From: Physcomitrium patens
Taxonomy: Eukaryota; Streptophyta; Bryopsida; Funariales; Funariaceae
NCBI RefSeq assembly: GCF_000002425.4
Contig: NC_037265.1
Span: forward strand, 12,790,330-12,854,329
Direction of reading: 5' to 3'
Length of the DNA stretch: 64,000 bases
Numbering within the stretch: the first letter of the stretch is position 1; every line of letters begins with the position of its first letter. Under the pieces are notes generated by a model. That model worked only from the letters and a program-made list of their open reading frames with translations, made no database searches and had not been told where the DNA came from. Positions 22,901 to 35,536 of the stretch are shown one piece after another. The translations under genes were made by a program, and so were the position numbers.

Positions 22901-25649
22901 ATTTTTTGTAAAAAAATTGTTGTTTTTTTTAGTCAAAAAAACTCTACATTTGCATATGTTTCTAAAATATGTATATTAACCTTTAAATAATGTTTTTAGA
23001 TGCTGATCATAATATTATATAAGAGAAAAGTTGGCCAATTTTATATAATAATTTTTTTTATAAAAAAGTATCCCTCCAAATTTTTTACCTTATATTGAAG
23101 GATTAGGAAATAAACTTATTTTTTTAAAAAAATATTTGATGATTAATTGCACTGAATATGCACGCTTTTTAAAACTTGAATGTGTTTTAAGATGCCGTCA
23201 TTGGGCACAACAAGGTTTTAAACAATATTCTTCTAATGACTTCTAATATAACCTCAAGTTAGATGTTATGCAAAATAAATATTAATCAAAATGATGAATA
23301 TACAATAGACTCTATATTCTCAATAAATAAATAAAAATGTATATTCTAAATAACTAACAATGTAATAATTTAACATATATATAGTTGTAAAAACTTATTA
23401 CAAATAATTTTGACTAACTTTAACTAGAATTTATTAAAATCAGATCATAAATTGTTATTAGTCAGAAATTTGTTTTACTTTAAAACTCAAATAATGATTT
23501 CAGTCTTTCAATCGAAACAACTGAAGAGGAAACCATTCTTAATAGTTGTTTAAAAGTCAATAACATTTACATAAGTTACAAATACAATCACAGTATATTA
23601 TTGTATGAAAATTTAACATAACATATTTCAAGTGTGTTCAGTCTGGTTAACTCGACATTATCAATGAAGTCATTCATCAACAAATGCAAACATTCTAACA
23701 TCTTATCAACAACCGACTAATACTAAATCACAAAATAATAAAAGAAACATCCCTATTCTCTGTCTTTCCAGTGATTTCCACAGAAACGCAAAGCATCTGA
23801 ATAACACACACAACAAAAGAAAGATTCCGATTTCGTAGAAAGTATGGCCTCCAGAGAGAAAGCCCTGCGACTGGGACGCAAGCTCCGCGACTGAAATCGA
23901 AGGCATGTTCAGACTCTCTCTCGATCGATCAGTAACTTAACTTAAGTCTGTCTGGATCAGTGTCTGGATCTGGTCCCTTCGTCTGACAAATTCATCCACC
24001 AGAGTGTGTGCTGACAGATTCGACGGCATTTGTCAGAGATTGTCTAGCACATCGCCTGCTTCTGCAGCAGCAGCTGCTGCAGGTTCTCCATCAGTCGTCG
24101 TCGTCGTCTTGTTCCGTTGCCTTCCAACTTGTGCGGCATTCAATTTCCAGTCCTCGGTACCCACAGTTGGATCCCTCAGTGGGTAGTCATACCCAACTCC
24201 GATTTTTTGTCTCTAACGTTGCGCTGATCATGGAACGTCTCGGTTTCTGGAACGCCAGCAAGCTGTTGGCCCATTTGGGTCTCCTTGGATTTGCTCACAT
24301 CACCGAAGACGACACATGCTTGTGGACTTGATGTGTTTGACCACGACTTGTTGAACGCAGTAAACTATACTAAAATATAAAAATCATCTGGATATTCATA
24401 CATTGAAATATAATATGCGGAGTCTGAGTATATTAACTGCAGTAGAGATGAGTTTGTTAGGTGGATTTGTGCGATTTGGATACCGACTCTGAAGACTGGG
24501 CGTGTATCTGGTGATTAGCTATCGAGGAGATTGTTAGTGTAGTGTTTGATTGTGTTTTACGATACTGTGTGGCTGCTGCATCATTGAGTAACGGAATGGA
24601 CATTTATGAGATGGGCTCTGTCTCGGTGGTGTCAATCATGGGACTTGTTTTAATGATCACTCAGAGCTTCACCGTTACATTCTTCAGCAACACTCTATGG
24701 GGGAACCTTTTAAAAGTGTTGAAACCTATAATTAAGTTGAATACCTGTTTGAGACACATAATCATCTTGAGAGGTAAATTAACAAGGAAGGGTATACAAC
24801 AAAAACATTGTTATAACGTGATATGCTTAATTTGAAATGAAAGAGTATAATCCATCTTAAACTGAAAAGCTGTTGTGGTTAAATTATGTTCGCAAAAACT
24901 TCATATTGTGGAAATGGAGTAACAAACAAATCTTAGCCTGGAAAAGTCAGTCCACTGTTAAGCTGGTCATCGGATGCTGTGGCAGCGACGATTGCAGTCT
25001 GCACCCAACACCAACCAGGGTCTGTTCTCCTCTTCCTTTTCTTCTGCAACAGATTGTTTTCTTACGATCTTATATTCGTTGATACGTGCTTCCTAGTTTG
25101 ACCATCACGATTGTATTTAGTGTTCCTTAAGATTTTGCGATGACGTGTTTTGTCAGCTGTCTCAACCTTCATAGTGGAGCGGAGAGGACGAGGAGCTGAG
25201 GCATAGAAATCGAGTTTTTCTTCGGAAGGAGACGTTGCCTTATGAGGATTGTCAAACCCATATCAAAATCGACTTGATAGGGAAATTAGCTAGCGCACGC
25301 TCTACAGCTGATTCCTAACACCATTGTCGCGTGCAGGACGTCATTGGCAAACAGGGTTCCAATGCCAAGACTCCGCGATGTGAAGAATTCTGGAGATGGA
25401 GTTCGGTGGGAACCCAAGTGACAGACATTTGAGAATGCAGTCCGGCTTGAGACAAGCGAGTCAGGGGGGATATGGTTCCATAGATGTGGTTTTGAAGTCT
25501 AAGGATTCTCTGCAACTGGGTCCACTGTATAGCCAACAGCAGCAGGTGACACAGTAGCAACTTGGCAGCGTACCATCTAGAAGGAGGAGATTCCAAGGGC
25601 CAGCTACAAACGAGTGCAAGTGACATGAGTCCTTCAGGTCGCTGATACG
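19933..25649. other. Long spacer between LSM1 and the receptor kinase
   Basis: From 19933 to about 21900 the base composition is mixed; no frame resembles a known protein. From about 21900 to 23700 the DNA is very AT-rich with short TA runs (about 21930-21945 and 22480-22505) and no coding signal. From about 23700 to 25650 it is GC-richer again, with CT-rich and GCAGCAGCAGCTGC stretches near 23917-24080 that look like a promoter or leader. The frames at 24004-24331 and 24542-24835 show no family resemblance and are not called. The last part is probably the 5' leader of the receptor kinase. Confidence 0.5.
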
Positions 25650-28600
25650 ATGGATACGCATTGGGTGTGGGTGTGGCTCACAGTCTTGTGCACTGGGTGC
25701 TTCGTGCAAACAACTCAGTCTCTGTTAGGTGAATAGCTGACATCAGTATACTCATCTTTCATTTTGTGGACAATGTTTCCGTGCATTCATATTGGCCTTA
25801 CTCTTGCGTTTTTGCCCCGCGTTTGTGTCATAAGATCCTGTTACAAGAAGTGTCCTCATTTTTTCGATTGTCGCCAGTGACAAAGTAGCGTGTGGCGTTA
25901 AGAACAGGATTTGTCTTGTGTGTAGGCTCGGATGGTTTGTGCCCCTTAGACTTCAGCGGGCTGGATTTTACCTCCACTGTGGCAGCGTGTGCAAATTTCA
26001 GCTATGGCAGCTGCTGCGACCACTCCAAAGCGCTTGTTGCAGTGGCCATGTCGCAATATACTCGAAACTCCAGCAATTTACATCTCCCTCCTGACCTACT
26101 TGAGCATTGCAAGGTCTTCATCAGTGCCACTTTTCAGAATAGAAACATTGAATTGCCGGTGGCAACTTGGTGTGCGCTCAATGCGAGCCTCCTCGTAGAC
26201 CCACCGTGCGAAGGTCTTAGGGATGTACGATCGATCCACAAATCACCAAATTATAGTCCGGTCGAGGTGTCTTGCGGTCCGCTTCAAAGTCGTGCTGGAA
26301 CTGCGTCATGTCGAAATTGTTTGGACTCTCAAGCGGGGTTTATAGGCACTTTGACGAAGAACCGCACGGTTTCAGAATCATGGCGGTCATGTGCGGATAC
26401 TATATTCTTGTCAGTTGCAAGTCTTGGAGACTCAGATTACGCCATGGAGCATGCTAATTGCTTTTTCCAGTTTCACGAGTCAGATGCGCAACTACTGCCT
26501 CAGTCTCGTAAGCCAGCTGCCCCCAAACTTCTCTGATGTTTTACCAGTCTCTTGGTATGTATACAAGTGCGATGCCAGTGGTGTAGTCATCGGATTCTAA
26601 TGCTTTTCGTAATTGATGTGTTGTCAGGATGCCCAGTGACACTCCAGCCAGACAAGATTACCGCCATAGTCGAGACTTGCGATGCTCAGAAAGGGAATCA
26701 ATACAAGTGTTGTGCTTCAGCACTACTGGCTTTGCGCATCAGCATTACACATGCAACTCCAGTGTCCACCACCTTCTCCATATCTGAGAAGCAGGGCGCT
26801 GCTTGCCTCAAAGACCTTAGCTCTGATTTGGCCATTCTCGACATGCACTCACGCTTCCAAACCTGCAATATCGCTGCTGAAGAGATTTTTCATACCTCCA
26901 CACACGGATGTCATGGGATCTCTACCGTGAAACAGATTCACGAACTACTTCGTAAGCAAAAGATTGACTACCGTCTCATCCAAGAGTCTTGTAGCGTGGC
27001 AGCGACTTCGTGTGAGCCTTGCCGTCGAGCAATGCTGGACGTCACATTTGTTCTGGCGTCTGCAAGGGGCTCTGGTATGAAAGCCAAGGTGATTCAAAGC
27101 TGCAGTGACCTTGTGTTTCTTGCCATCACAAGCAACTTTACTGAAGCAAAGGCCTATGAAATCGGCTCTTGCTTGTTTACCATTCAAGGTGAGCTGTCTT
27201 CCTTCTGGTGAAACAATCCTCACGTTTAATCATAATTCATCAAAATATCAGGATCTATGGTTAAATGAAATCAAGGTTTTAACGTCTCCAGCAATCACAG
27301 AATCGAGATGTTCCTTACCATAGCCATAACACAATACCTCGGCTCTCTGACATGAAGAAGATGGTGACCTTCGAAGCTTGCCTGGTTTTCTCATGGCAAC
27401 TTGCTTCACTCTATGACAGCAAAAACTCATGCGGTGTAGTTTTCGTGCCAGAATTTGCTCCGCATCTCCATCCGCAATTTCAAATGCTTGCTCCAGCTCC
27501 AGGACCAAGTAGCCCAAGTGGAGTGTTTTCTTCAAGGGCAGTGATGCAATCATTCACCCGGTTGATCATTGTTCTTGGAATTTGTATCGTATTTATGGGG
27601 CTTGTGCTATTCCTGCTCATAATGCTGGTTGTCATAGTCCATCGGAAGCGGAAAGCCTTTCAATCTCCAGAAGATCAAAAGCCATTAACTGGCAAGCGAT
27701 TACCAACCATCCGTAGCAAAGATGGAACCTGTGCAATATCGAAGGGTCGCAATTGCCGAAAAGGTGAGACAAAATGTATATACTGGTCATCGTTAAGCAT
27801 CCCGCGAAGGCAGAGAATGTATAGGGTGAAGATTCTAACCTAATTGGTTTTAGGTGTTAATTGACAGGAATACGTTGTCTTGATTGTGTGGACATTCGTT
27901 TTTCAGATTGCACACCTCTTTTTAGACACTTCAAGCTCGTAGAAATCCAGGGTGCTACGGACAATTTCAGTACAATCATAGGGCGAGGTGGATTTGGAAC
28001 CGTGTACAAGGCACGGTTTCACGATGGCCTCGTGGCTGCCGTTAAGCGCATGAACAAGGGCACATCGCAAGGAGAGCAGGAGTTTTGCAAGGAAATGGAA
28101 CTTCTCGGGCGTTTGCATCACCGCCATCTTGTTAGTCTGCGAGGTTACTGTGCTGAGCGCCATGAAAGGTACTCCATCGAAAACAAAAGCTCCAACGAAG
28201 TCTTTTCTCATTAAGTTCAATGCGTTTCACTTTTTCAAGAGAATGATTCTTCTGGTAATGAGTTAATACCCAACCATTTTATGACATGCAATTTATAATT
28301 CGTGGAATAGAAAGTGTGCATGTCACGAACTGGTTTAGAGGAGCATGTGAAACTTACATGGCTGGTAACCTTTTCTGTTTTGGTGCAGGCTTTTAGTTTA
28401 CGAATACTGTGAGAATGGGAGCCTGAAGGAACATATACATGGTGCACATCCATAACCTCACCTGCTTATTGACACTGAATTTTGGTTCTGATCTAAAGAC
28501 TGTTTCTAGATCAGTAGTCAGTGCTTTTAAAATAATGGCTTAATGGACCTAAATAATAATCAAGAGCCGAATTCGTGTCTGGTAACTCATAAATTGCGTG

Positions 28601-30071
28601 TGCGGATTCGCAGGCCAAGTGAAGCCGGTTCTTACTTGGCAAAGGCGGCTGCAGATCGCCTTGGATGTTGCAACTGGCCTCGTAAATTTCTGCGGAAAAC
28701 TCTTATTTTAGGTTTTTCTTTCTAGATGATGACTTTGCAATCACTCCAGTAATCTGTGTAACAATATCGTCCTTTTTGTTTCTTTAACGACGACAGAAGT
28801 TGCTCAAGAGTGCCGACTGAGAATTTTGTGTTTCCTGGAACAATGCAGGAATATCTTCATTCATATTGTGAACCACCATTGTGTCACCGTGACATAAAAT
28901 CCAGCAACATTCTACTGAACGAAACCTTTACAGCAAAGGTAATCCATCGGTTGTTCAAGCCCTGCTAATGCTTTGAAACGTATTGATACATCAATCAATT
29001 GTGAAGCTTATCTGGCGAGCTTGTACTGATGTTCACCTTCCTAGTCGTCAGAAGTTGGATGAAGTAGTTATTGAAGAGCACTACTCGGATTGTGGCTCAC
29101 AGGTGGCTGACTTTGGATTAGCTCGTGGGGGAAGAAATGGAGCTGCTAAGTTCGAGCCAGTAACTACTGAAGTCCGTGGAACTCCAGGTGTGTCCATCAT
29201 CTGGTCTTATGAATTCAGGAGACTGATAATATTCATAGACGGAGAAAATAATCAAGACCAGGTTAACTTCTTGGTTGTGCTGCTGATCTGGATCTTACAT
29301 TTGGTTGAATTTAAGTCGCGGGAGGATATTAATCACTTTCAAAAAATTGCAAATTCTGACTCGAGCTTGTTAACTGTTGCGCCTGTGACCAGGTTACATG
29401 GATCCAGAGTATGAGCTCACACAGAAATTGGCAGAAAAAAGTGATGTCTACAGCTTTGGTGTGCTTTTGTTAGAGCTCGTCACTGCTAGACGAGCCATCA
29501 ATGACAACATGAGACTGGTGGACTGGGCTCAGAAATACATGAACAATGAATCAAAAGTTGCCTTCCTTGTCGATTCAGACTTGGAACATGAATACAACAT
29601 GGATGAACTCAAGTCACTCATCTCCATCATCAAGCTGTGCACTCAGGTACACTCATTCTTATCATGTACGCAATCACTGACTTTCAGGAATGACTTGTTT
29701 GTGTGAAACGCTTCACACAAAAAGCTTTAGTACATGTGCCCACTTTCCTGAATCTTGCTCAATCCTTGCTATGCTTAACCTTGGACAGAACTTAACAGAA
29801 ATAAGGAAATTTTGGCTTGCAGGTTGATGGGACATTACGACCAACAATGCGACAGATTGCCAGGGTTTTGTACGATCTAAGTTCAGGGTTGAATTCTTCA
29901 TTAAGTGGCTCACATTTTAGCCCCCAGTATTCCCTCCAACTGGGTGAAGTTCCATCCATATCAGCGGAGTTGAGCATGGTGAGCATTGAAGCTGGGTCAA
30001 ACCAGCCTGCTTCCTCATCTGCTCAGGAACTGCTCATGATATGCCCGGCATACCCTAAAGTGTGGCCATGA
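25650..30071 (+). CDS. SPARK-type receptor-like kinase with two cysteine-rich modules (11 exons, 864 aa)
   Basis: A membrane receptor kinase likely to sense an unknown cue outside the cell and phosphorylate Ser/Thr inside. Exons: 25650-25728, 25926-26507, 26628-27188, 27452-27763, 27907-28168, 28389-28441, 28614-28681, 28849-28938, 29103-29187, 29393-29646, 29823-30071; the sum is 2595 bases in frame. Residues 1 to about 22 form a signal peptide. Module 1 (about 29-200) has [10 protein letters not shown] and CCDHSKAL, the SPARK signature. Module 2 (about 221-405) has [15 protein letters not shown] and CEPCRRAM, a second copy of similar layout. A proline-rich stalk leads to the membrane segment (about 445-470, [17 protein letters not shown]). 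The kinase has GRGGFGTV (537-544), Lys558, HRD (652-654), ADFGLAR (671-677) and [10 protein letters not shown] (695-704), so it should be active. Known single-SPARK plant relatives are shorter. Exon joins of 2, 4 and 7 were chosen to keep frame and kinase wording. Confidence 0.88.
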
Positions 30072-31900
30072 CCGAGTTTTGGCTACTAACTAACGTCCTC
30101 TATTGATTAGTCTTTGGAAACTTAATCAGGTTCTTAAACGACTTTTACGCCACATCTTCAAACTGACAGTCCAAATGCTTTAGTGCACGAGGCGATCGAA
30201 AGGAAGTTTATCAGGTTACGCACAAATTTTTTGCACTGGGTGGAATTGCTTTTGTTGTTAATGTATCACCTCAACCTAGATGAATTCAGTCTTCTTTGTA
30301 AGCATCAAATGAATCATGTGCACTCAAGAAAAGGCATTCAATCTTGTGAAGAATGTATTAAGGGTTTACATATTATTGAAAGTAGATACTTGAATCGTTG
30401 GGACACAAGGGATGGATATAGAAAGGGAATTTTTACAGATGAGTAAAAGATTTCAATGGTGTTGTTAATTGTCATTTTCAATAGGGGGTTTCAAACATTG
30501 GAGAGATTTCAAAATCAAATAACTTGAATTCAGTACATGATAATTCTAGGATCATTCAAAATATCATATCTAAATATCACTGGTCAAATCTTACTACCCC
30601 TTGATATTTTGATGAAGTATGAAGTGATATCAAGTCAATCTAGCATGTTGACTTAACATTTTACATCCATTCTTTTTCACTCTTTTTTTGCTATTCCTTA
30701 TGCCTCAAAATAAGATCCCTAGCACTATAAACTATGGCAAAGGAGATTATTTTGAAAGAACTAAGTATATTGTAATTGTTTATTGGCTAAAAGATCCAAC
30801 AAACTTTTAAAAGTTGCATGGTTCAATTGGGAATACCATCTTTTCTATTAAAAAAAAAAAAAGATTCAGCCACTTGTTTTAAAGTTCAAACAAGAACCTC
30901 TAAAAGGGCATCATACAATTGCCAATGCATTTGTAGAGTCATTACAATTGAAAACATTTGTAATGATAAAGTACTTGGTTTTATTAAAGTAAAATATTGA
31001 AAGAATTGAGGCTTGTTTATAAAAAGAATTAGAAATAATAATAAAAAAAAACTTGAGAGAAATAAGTTAGCATTTGAAAGAGGAATTGACCATAGAGTAG
31101 GAAGAAATGGAAGTGATTTACAAATATAAGAGAGAAGACAAGCTCTTTGATTTATTTTAGTCTTAATTAAGTCAAAGAAAGAGTATGCAATAAATAGAAT
31201 AGATGATAGTCTTATTGAAGAATGCATATAAATAAAAAATTGGTTTGTAAGTTAAATTTTGGTTTACATATCATGTCTCATATTTAAGAGTTTGTATTAT
31301 AAGGCTATACTATTGTCCTTCCTAAAACTTGACACATTGGCCTATATATGATTGTGTAAGATGAGAATGGAAAGAGATGAAAAAGACAAAAGAAAGAACC
31401 AATTTGTTGGATGGTTTGTAATAAGTGGCTTCATTTGGATTGATAAAGGATAGCAACTTTGAGTCAAACCTTGCAATCATGAGTCCAAGATAGAATATAT
31501 TTAGATTTTAATGTTTTAGTTGTAATGATAGGAGTGTAAGATTATAGAGGCCTTGGATTTTGGAAGTGATGTCCTTGTGAACTACTACATAAGAAAATAG
31601 AAGTTGATAGATTCTATCTTATATACTTGTAGCGCTGGCCGCAATTGCATCACAATTTAATGTAAATTCTAAAAACAATAAGTAATAATCTCTTGTTTGA
31701 GGACTTGTTGGTTTTTTTTTAATGTAAGAATTTTTTTATACAAATCAAATCAATAGTACAAAATTCTATAATACATTTTATAACAATATAAAGAAGAAAA
31801 ATATTGTGGCAAGTCTCAAAATTAGATAAATAATTACAAATTTTTCTATTTATAGAATATGATAAAAAAATAAATAAAAAAATTATTTTAGAATATAATA
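30072..31900. other. Spacer with decayed, unidentified sequence
   Basis: The first few hundred bases are the probable 3' untranslated region of the receptor kinase. From about 30450 on the DNA is AT-rich. A strand-plus stretch at about 30880-31240 reads like a former protein (charged, with scattered stops), but no domain could be named. No intact gene, RNA or array is visible. Confidence 0.4.
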
Positions 31901-32981
31901 CAAAATAAGTTGAGAAATTTTATGAGATGAAATCTTGTAAAGAAGAAACAACCTCAAGAGCTTGATTTATATGCAAAATTTTGCATATAAATACCACTAT
32001 AAGTCTTCTACGTGCTTAAAAAAATTCAATCCAATCAAACTTATAAATTGTAAAAAAATAATTAAAAAATTGTGGTAATTTTACTTAACTGCCAATTGAA
32101 AAGTTGATATTAATGTTCCAATAGCAATTTCTTCTTCTCTAATTATTAAATTTAGCTCAAAATTGGTATAGACCTTGATCTTTAAGTCTTCTAATATTAT
32201 GCCAAATTTCACCTTGTTCCAACTTATAGATCTTTAAATATCATAGAAATCCAACTTCCAATATCCTCTTGTATCAAAAATTAGATATCTCTCAATCACA
32301 TTGTTAGATTAATTCAAAATTGTACACACACTTAGTACACCAAATCAACCAAGTACTACCAAATTTTGAACTGTAGATGTAATAGCAATTGCAAGAACTA
32401 GATGAAAGTGCTAGTCCTAATTGTAGTGCATAAATCCAAAGTTACTATTACAAATCCTAACTTTGAACAATAATTGCAAAGTCATTCCAAATCCTATAAA
32501 AATAAGCCTTATGGCTTTGAAATAAGCTTGTAGCAAACTCTTTTTTTTCAATTACCAATCTCTAAATGTATCTATATTTTGCCCTAAGCAACTATTTTAG
32601 TAGCTAGAGATTTTATTTTAATCCTATCCTACAAACGATCAACCTCCAAGTATCAATTCAACTTATCCTAGGAATTTTTTAGCCCAACCCTAATTTCAAC
32701 TTAATTTTAGTATCAATTATAATAATTATTTATTTCTTCTACTTAATGTTTATTAATTTATGGTATTTTTAAGGTAATAAAAGAATCTATATAACCTAAA
32801 AGATAAAATTACTAATCAACCTTTAATCTATTAATTATTAAGACAAGAAAATAAACTAAGAGGCTTTTATAAAAGCCATGTTTAAATATCTTGACATATT
32901 ATTGAATCAAGATAATTAGATATTAATTTGAAATTTATTTTTGATTATATTTTTATTATAAAATTGTATTATAATACAACA
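31900..32981 (-). repeat. Decayed family A-type LTR, minus orientation (left edge unclear)
   Basis: The right edge reads ATAATACAACA, the reverse complement of a family A-type LTR start (TGTTGTATTAT). The interior matches the solo LTR at 41956-43324 on the same strand: for example ACTATTTTAGTAGCTAGAG at 32591-32609 has a near-identical partner at 42933-42951, and the stretches around 32010 and 42320 also agree. The conserved end box could not be found at the left, so the left coordinate is approximate. It sits just before the protease region of the outer family B copy, so it probably inserted into that element. Confidence 0.6.
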
Positions 32982-34428
32982 TTGTGTGGTTGAAATCATC
33001 TGCAATACCTAGTAAAGGTCCTATTCTTTCTTCAAATCCATCACCTTATTTTATAATAGATGTCCATTTAGGAGCTAAAAATCACAAAGTCTTTGCTTTA
33101 TTAGATTTAGTAGCCTCAATTTGTTTAATAAACAAAGATTTGGTCAAAAAATAAGAAATGTTTTTAGTCAAGAAAACTAAATCTGTATATCTAGAAGTCA
33201 TAGATGGTCGTTTCTTGTCTTTTGGAGATGTTATCTATGAAATTATTCCTTTAGATATAATAATTAAAGATTATAATAGTGTTGTTGTATTACATAAAAT
33301 CTGCTTGAGAATGTATTAGATATTAGGCTATAGAAGGAAAAAATGGAACTTGCAACATGATGTTCTTAACATAATATTTAAAAATCTTTCTTTAAGTCTA
33401 CTTTCAAACCTCATTCTTTAATTTTCAAAAGAAACTTGACAATGACAAAGGTACTTGATTTTGTACCTCAAGATATGATTTTGACCTTAGTTGACAACTA
33501 GTCCTTTTTGGATATCAATTCTTATCTTCATGAGATAATTTTTACTAAAATCAACTTTTAACTTCTTCTTACATATGCCTATATTTTTTATTTTTTTAAT
33601 CTACCTTGTTTTGCTTTATTTTCGGTCCTACAAAGTAAATAGAATCCATTTTCCTAAAAGTTAGTTTTAATACTATAAGATTTTATTACGTATATATCTT
33701 TTATCTTTATTTTTTTACTATATATTTTAAATTAGGCTCTTTTATCATAATTTTTTTCTTTCATCTAATAGCTATACTACTATATAATAATATAATAATA
33801 TTTACGTGATAAGATCTTCCTTCAAAACAATTATTTTAGGATTATTGTACTTAAAAAAATATAATCTTCAAATAGATTGGATTTTTTGTAACCTTGACTT
33901 TTCTTTTAGTTTAATCCAAAATTTAATTAGTTAAGTAGAAATACATAAGTCTAGTACTTTCAAATCCTTATTGGTAGGTACAAGAGTTTTTATATATGTG
34001 ACAAAAAAAATATTATCTTTTCTTATATATGCCATGCCTATTTTTGATGATAGAAAGACATAAAGTAATTTTCCTACCCAATATCAAGATTTTCAAGATG
34101 TTTTTGAAAAAAAGAATACTAATATTCTTCCAAAACATCAATCCTATGTTTTTTTGATTAATCTTTAAGAAGGAACTCAACCACCATTTAGACCAATCTA
34201 CAGTTTATTGCAAAACAAGTTGGATGTATTAAAAGAATATATTGACAAGAACTTGGCTAAGAATTTTATATGCCATTTAAAATCTCTAATAGGAGCTCAT
34301 ATTATAATTGTGACAAAAAAAGATAGATCTCTATAGATATGCAAAGACTATCAAAGACTTATCAAGATTACCATTAAGAATAGCTATTATTTTATCTTTA
34401 ATTTTAAAACCTTTTGACCAACTTAATG
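32982..34428 (+). pseudogene. Outer family B chromovirus copy: protease to RT start, decayed
   Basis: Broken plus-strand reading follows the protease and RT of the better-preserved element at 35-40 kb: IIDVHLGAKNHKVFALLDLVAS (shown in two parts: IIDVHLGAKNHK near 33055 and ALLDLVAS near 33095) is the protease active-site region with D-S-G changed, and at about 34150-34430 the text follows the RT start (PPFRPIYSL, LAKNFICHLKSL, then LDQL). It stops abruptly at 34428 where the inserted minus-strand element begins. Many stops and T-rich changes show great age. Its 3' end resumes at 40940. Confidence 0.7.
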
Positions 34429-34978
34429 TCAAGGACAAAGACTCCATGAGGGAAAATATACACAAAAAGGCTATCTCGATATAATAAGTCAAAATATAAA
34501 CAAGTAGGTATATTAAAAGGAAACTGGAATGGCTATTGCCACAAGACAAGAAACTAAAGACTCTTGAACCTGGACTAGAAGCAAGAAAGGAGTTGACAAG
34601 AGTGAAGAAGCCTTCATTCTTGTCTCTATATATACTATCTAACTAGGGGCTACGTGGCGACGTTCTATAGGACCTATAATATGTGTTGACTTTGTAGGAC
34701 ACATGCCTTGACTTACAAGGCAAGTTTTTCTACGTGTGGGCCACATAGTTAGCTTGATCTTCAAGCTAACAACATGTGTGGCACATGGCCAACTTGTTGA
34801 CCACGTTTCTAATCCAAAAAGTCAAATAAGGACACCTATGAAGTCAAAGCAGCGTCTAAGAAGTTTCTAGGAAGCTTCTATATTAAATATTATAGAATTA
34901 ACTTACTTTTATTTACTTTTACTTACTTCTACCTATTTCTATATGTAATTATTAGCTTACATGATTATGGCCGTGACA
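34429..34978 (-). repeat. 3' LTR of the minus-strand family B element
   Basis: It begins (minus strand) with TGTCACGGCCATAATCATG directly after the polypurine tract. It carries the same TATATATAG box region (near 34626-34640) as the 5' LTR. The last part, TGTAAGTGCACTC in plus-strand view at the other LTR, is missing; the match ends at GTCAAGGACAA, joined to the RT of the outer copy. Confidence 0.85.
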
Positions 34979-34992
34979 TTACCCCCCCTTCT
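34979..34992 (-). other. Polypurine tract of family B element
   Basis: On the minus strand this reads AGAAGGGGGGG followed by TAA and the LTR start. It is the expected primer for plus-strand cDNA. Confidence 0.8.
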
Positions 34993-35019
34993 AGAGACGA
35001 GTTCCACAAAGAGCGGTCA

Positions 35020-35442
35020 TCATATGTTGAGGAAATCTATGATGCGACGAATTATATTCGCCACATACTCTGATCTCTGTTCTCTTCGAAGATGATTGAT
35101 AGGGCCTCTCAACCATCGGTAGTGTTCCATACCAGGGCGAGAAGACCACCCTGTTATTTGATTATTATTGAGGCCGTCATAACTTCCTTCAAATAATACA
35201 TTTGAAACACCATCAGCAGTCGTTCCTATCTCCAGTAATATCACCAAACATCGAGAATCTCTTCTAAGGTCGTGATACCAAACACGTTGTATCTCACCAT
35301 CTATTCGAGAAAGAACATGTCGTTCTTGAGGGTCTTCATCTCGGTTGCGTCGTCTTGAAGGTTGTGACAATCTTAATGTCTCGTCCGACAGGTCAGTAAA
35401 CGAAGGTTCTTGAGTTGAATCCGCTGGTTGTTGGCTCTCCAT
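35020..35442 (-). CDS. Extra ORF between pol and 3' LTR, 140 aa, unknown function
   Basis: An uninterrupted ATG-to-stop frame lies between the chromodomain stop and the polypurine tract, where a standard chromovirus has no gene. The protein starts MESQQPADSTQEPSF, is rich in Arg, Asp and Glu, and includes RVWYHDLRRDSRCLVILLE, VLFEGSYDGLNNNQ and MEHYRWLRGPINHLRREQ. There is no signal peptide, membrane segment or zinc motif. The older plus-strand copy at about 41600-41830 still shows the same text in decayed form (FEGSY.GFNNNQII, HY.WLKGSINHL), so the ORF belonged to the family before these copies parted. It remains open although pol has collected stops. I do not recognise it. It could be an accessory protein or a captured gene. 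Confidence 0.75.
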   Translation of the reverse strand: MESQQPADSTQEPSFTDLSDETLRLSQPSRRRNRDEDPQERHVLSRIDGEIQRVWYHDLRRDSRCLVILLEIGTTADGVSNVLFEGSYDGLNNNQITGWSSRPGMEHYRWLRGPINHLRREQRSEYVANIIRRIIDFLNI

Positions 35443-35536
35443 CTAATTAGCGTCACAAATGCAAAGAAGTTACAAACAAGGATAGGAAATTGAATGTTAT
35501 CTTGCCTCAATCTTGTCTCTTTTATAAGAGAGATTT

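Noticed and set aside
24004-24835. Possible small genes before the receptor kinase
   Set aside because: Ala- and Val-rich text comes from GCA/GTC triplets; the second frame is hydrophobic but has no homologous pattern and no matching exon neighbours.
30880-31240. Decayed gene or element after the receptor kinase
   Set aside because: Reading looks protein-like for short stretches, but no domain, start or frame could be supported.
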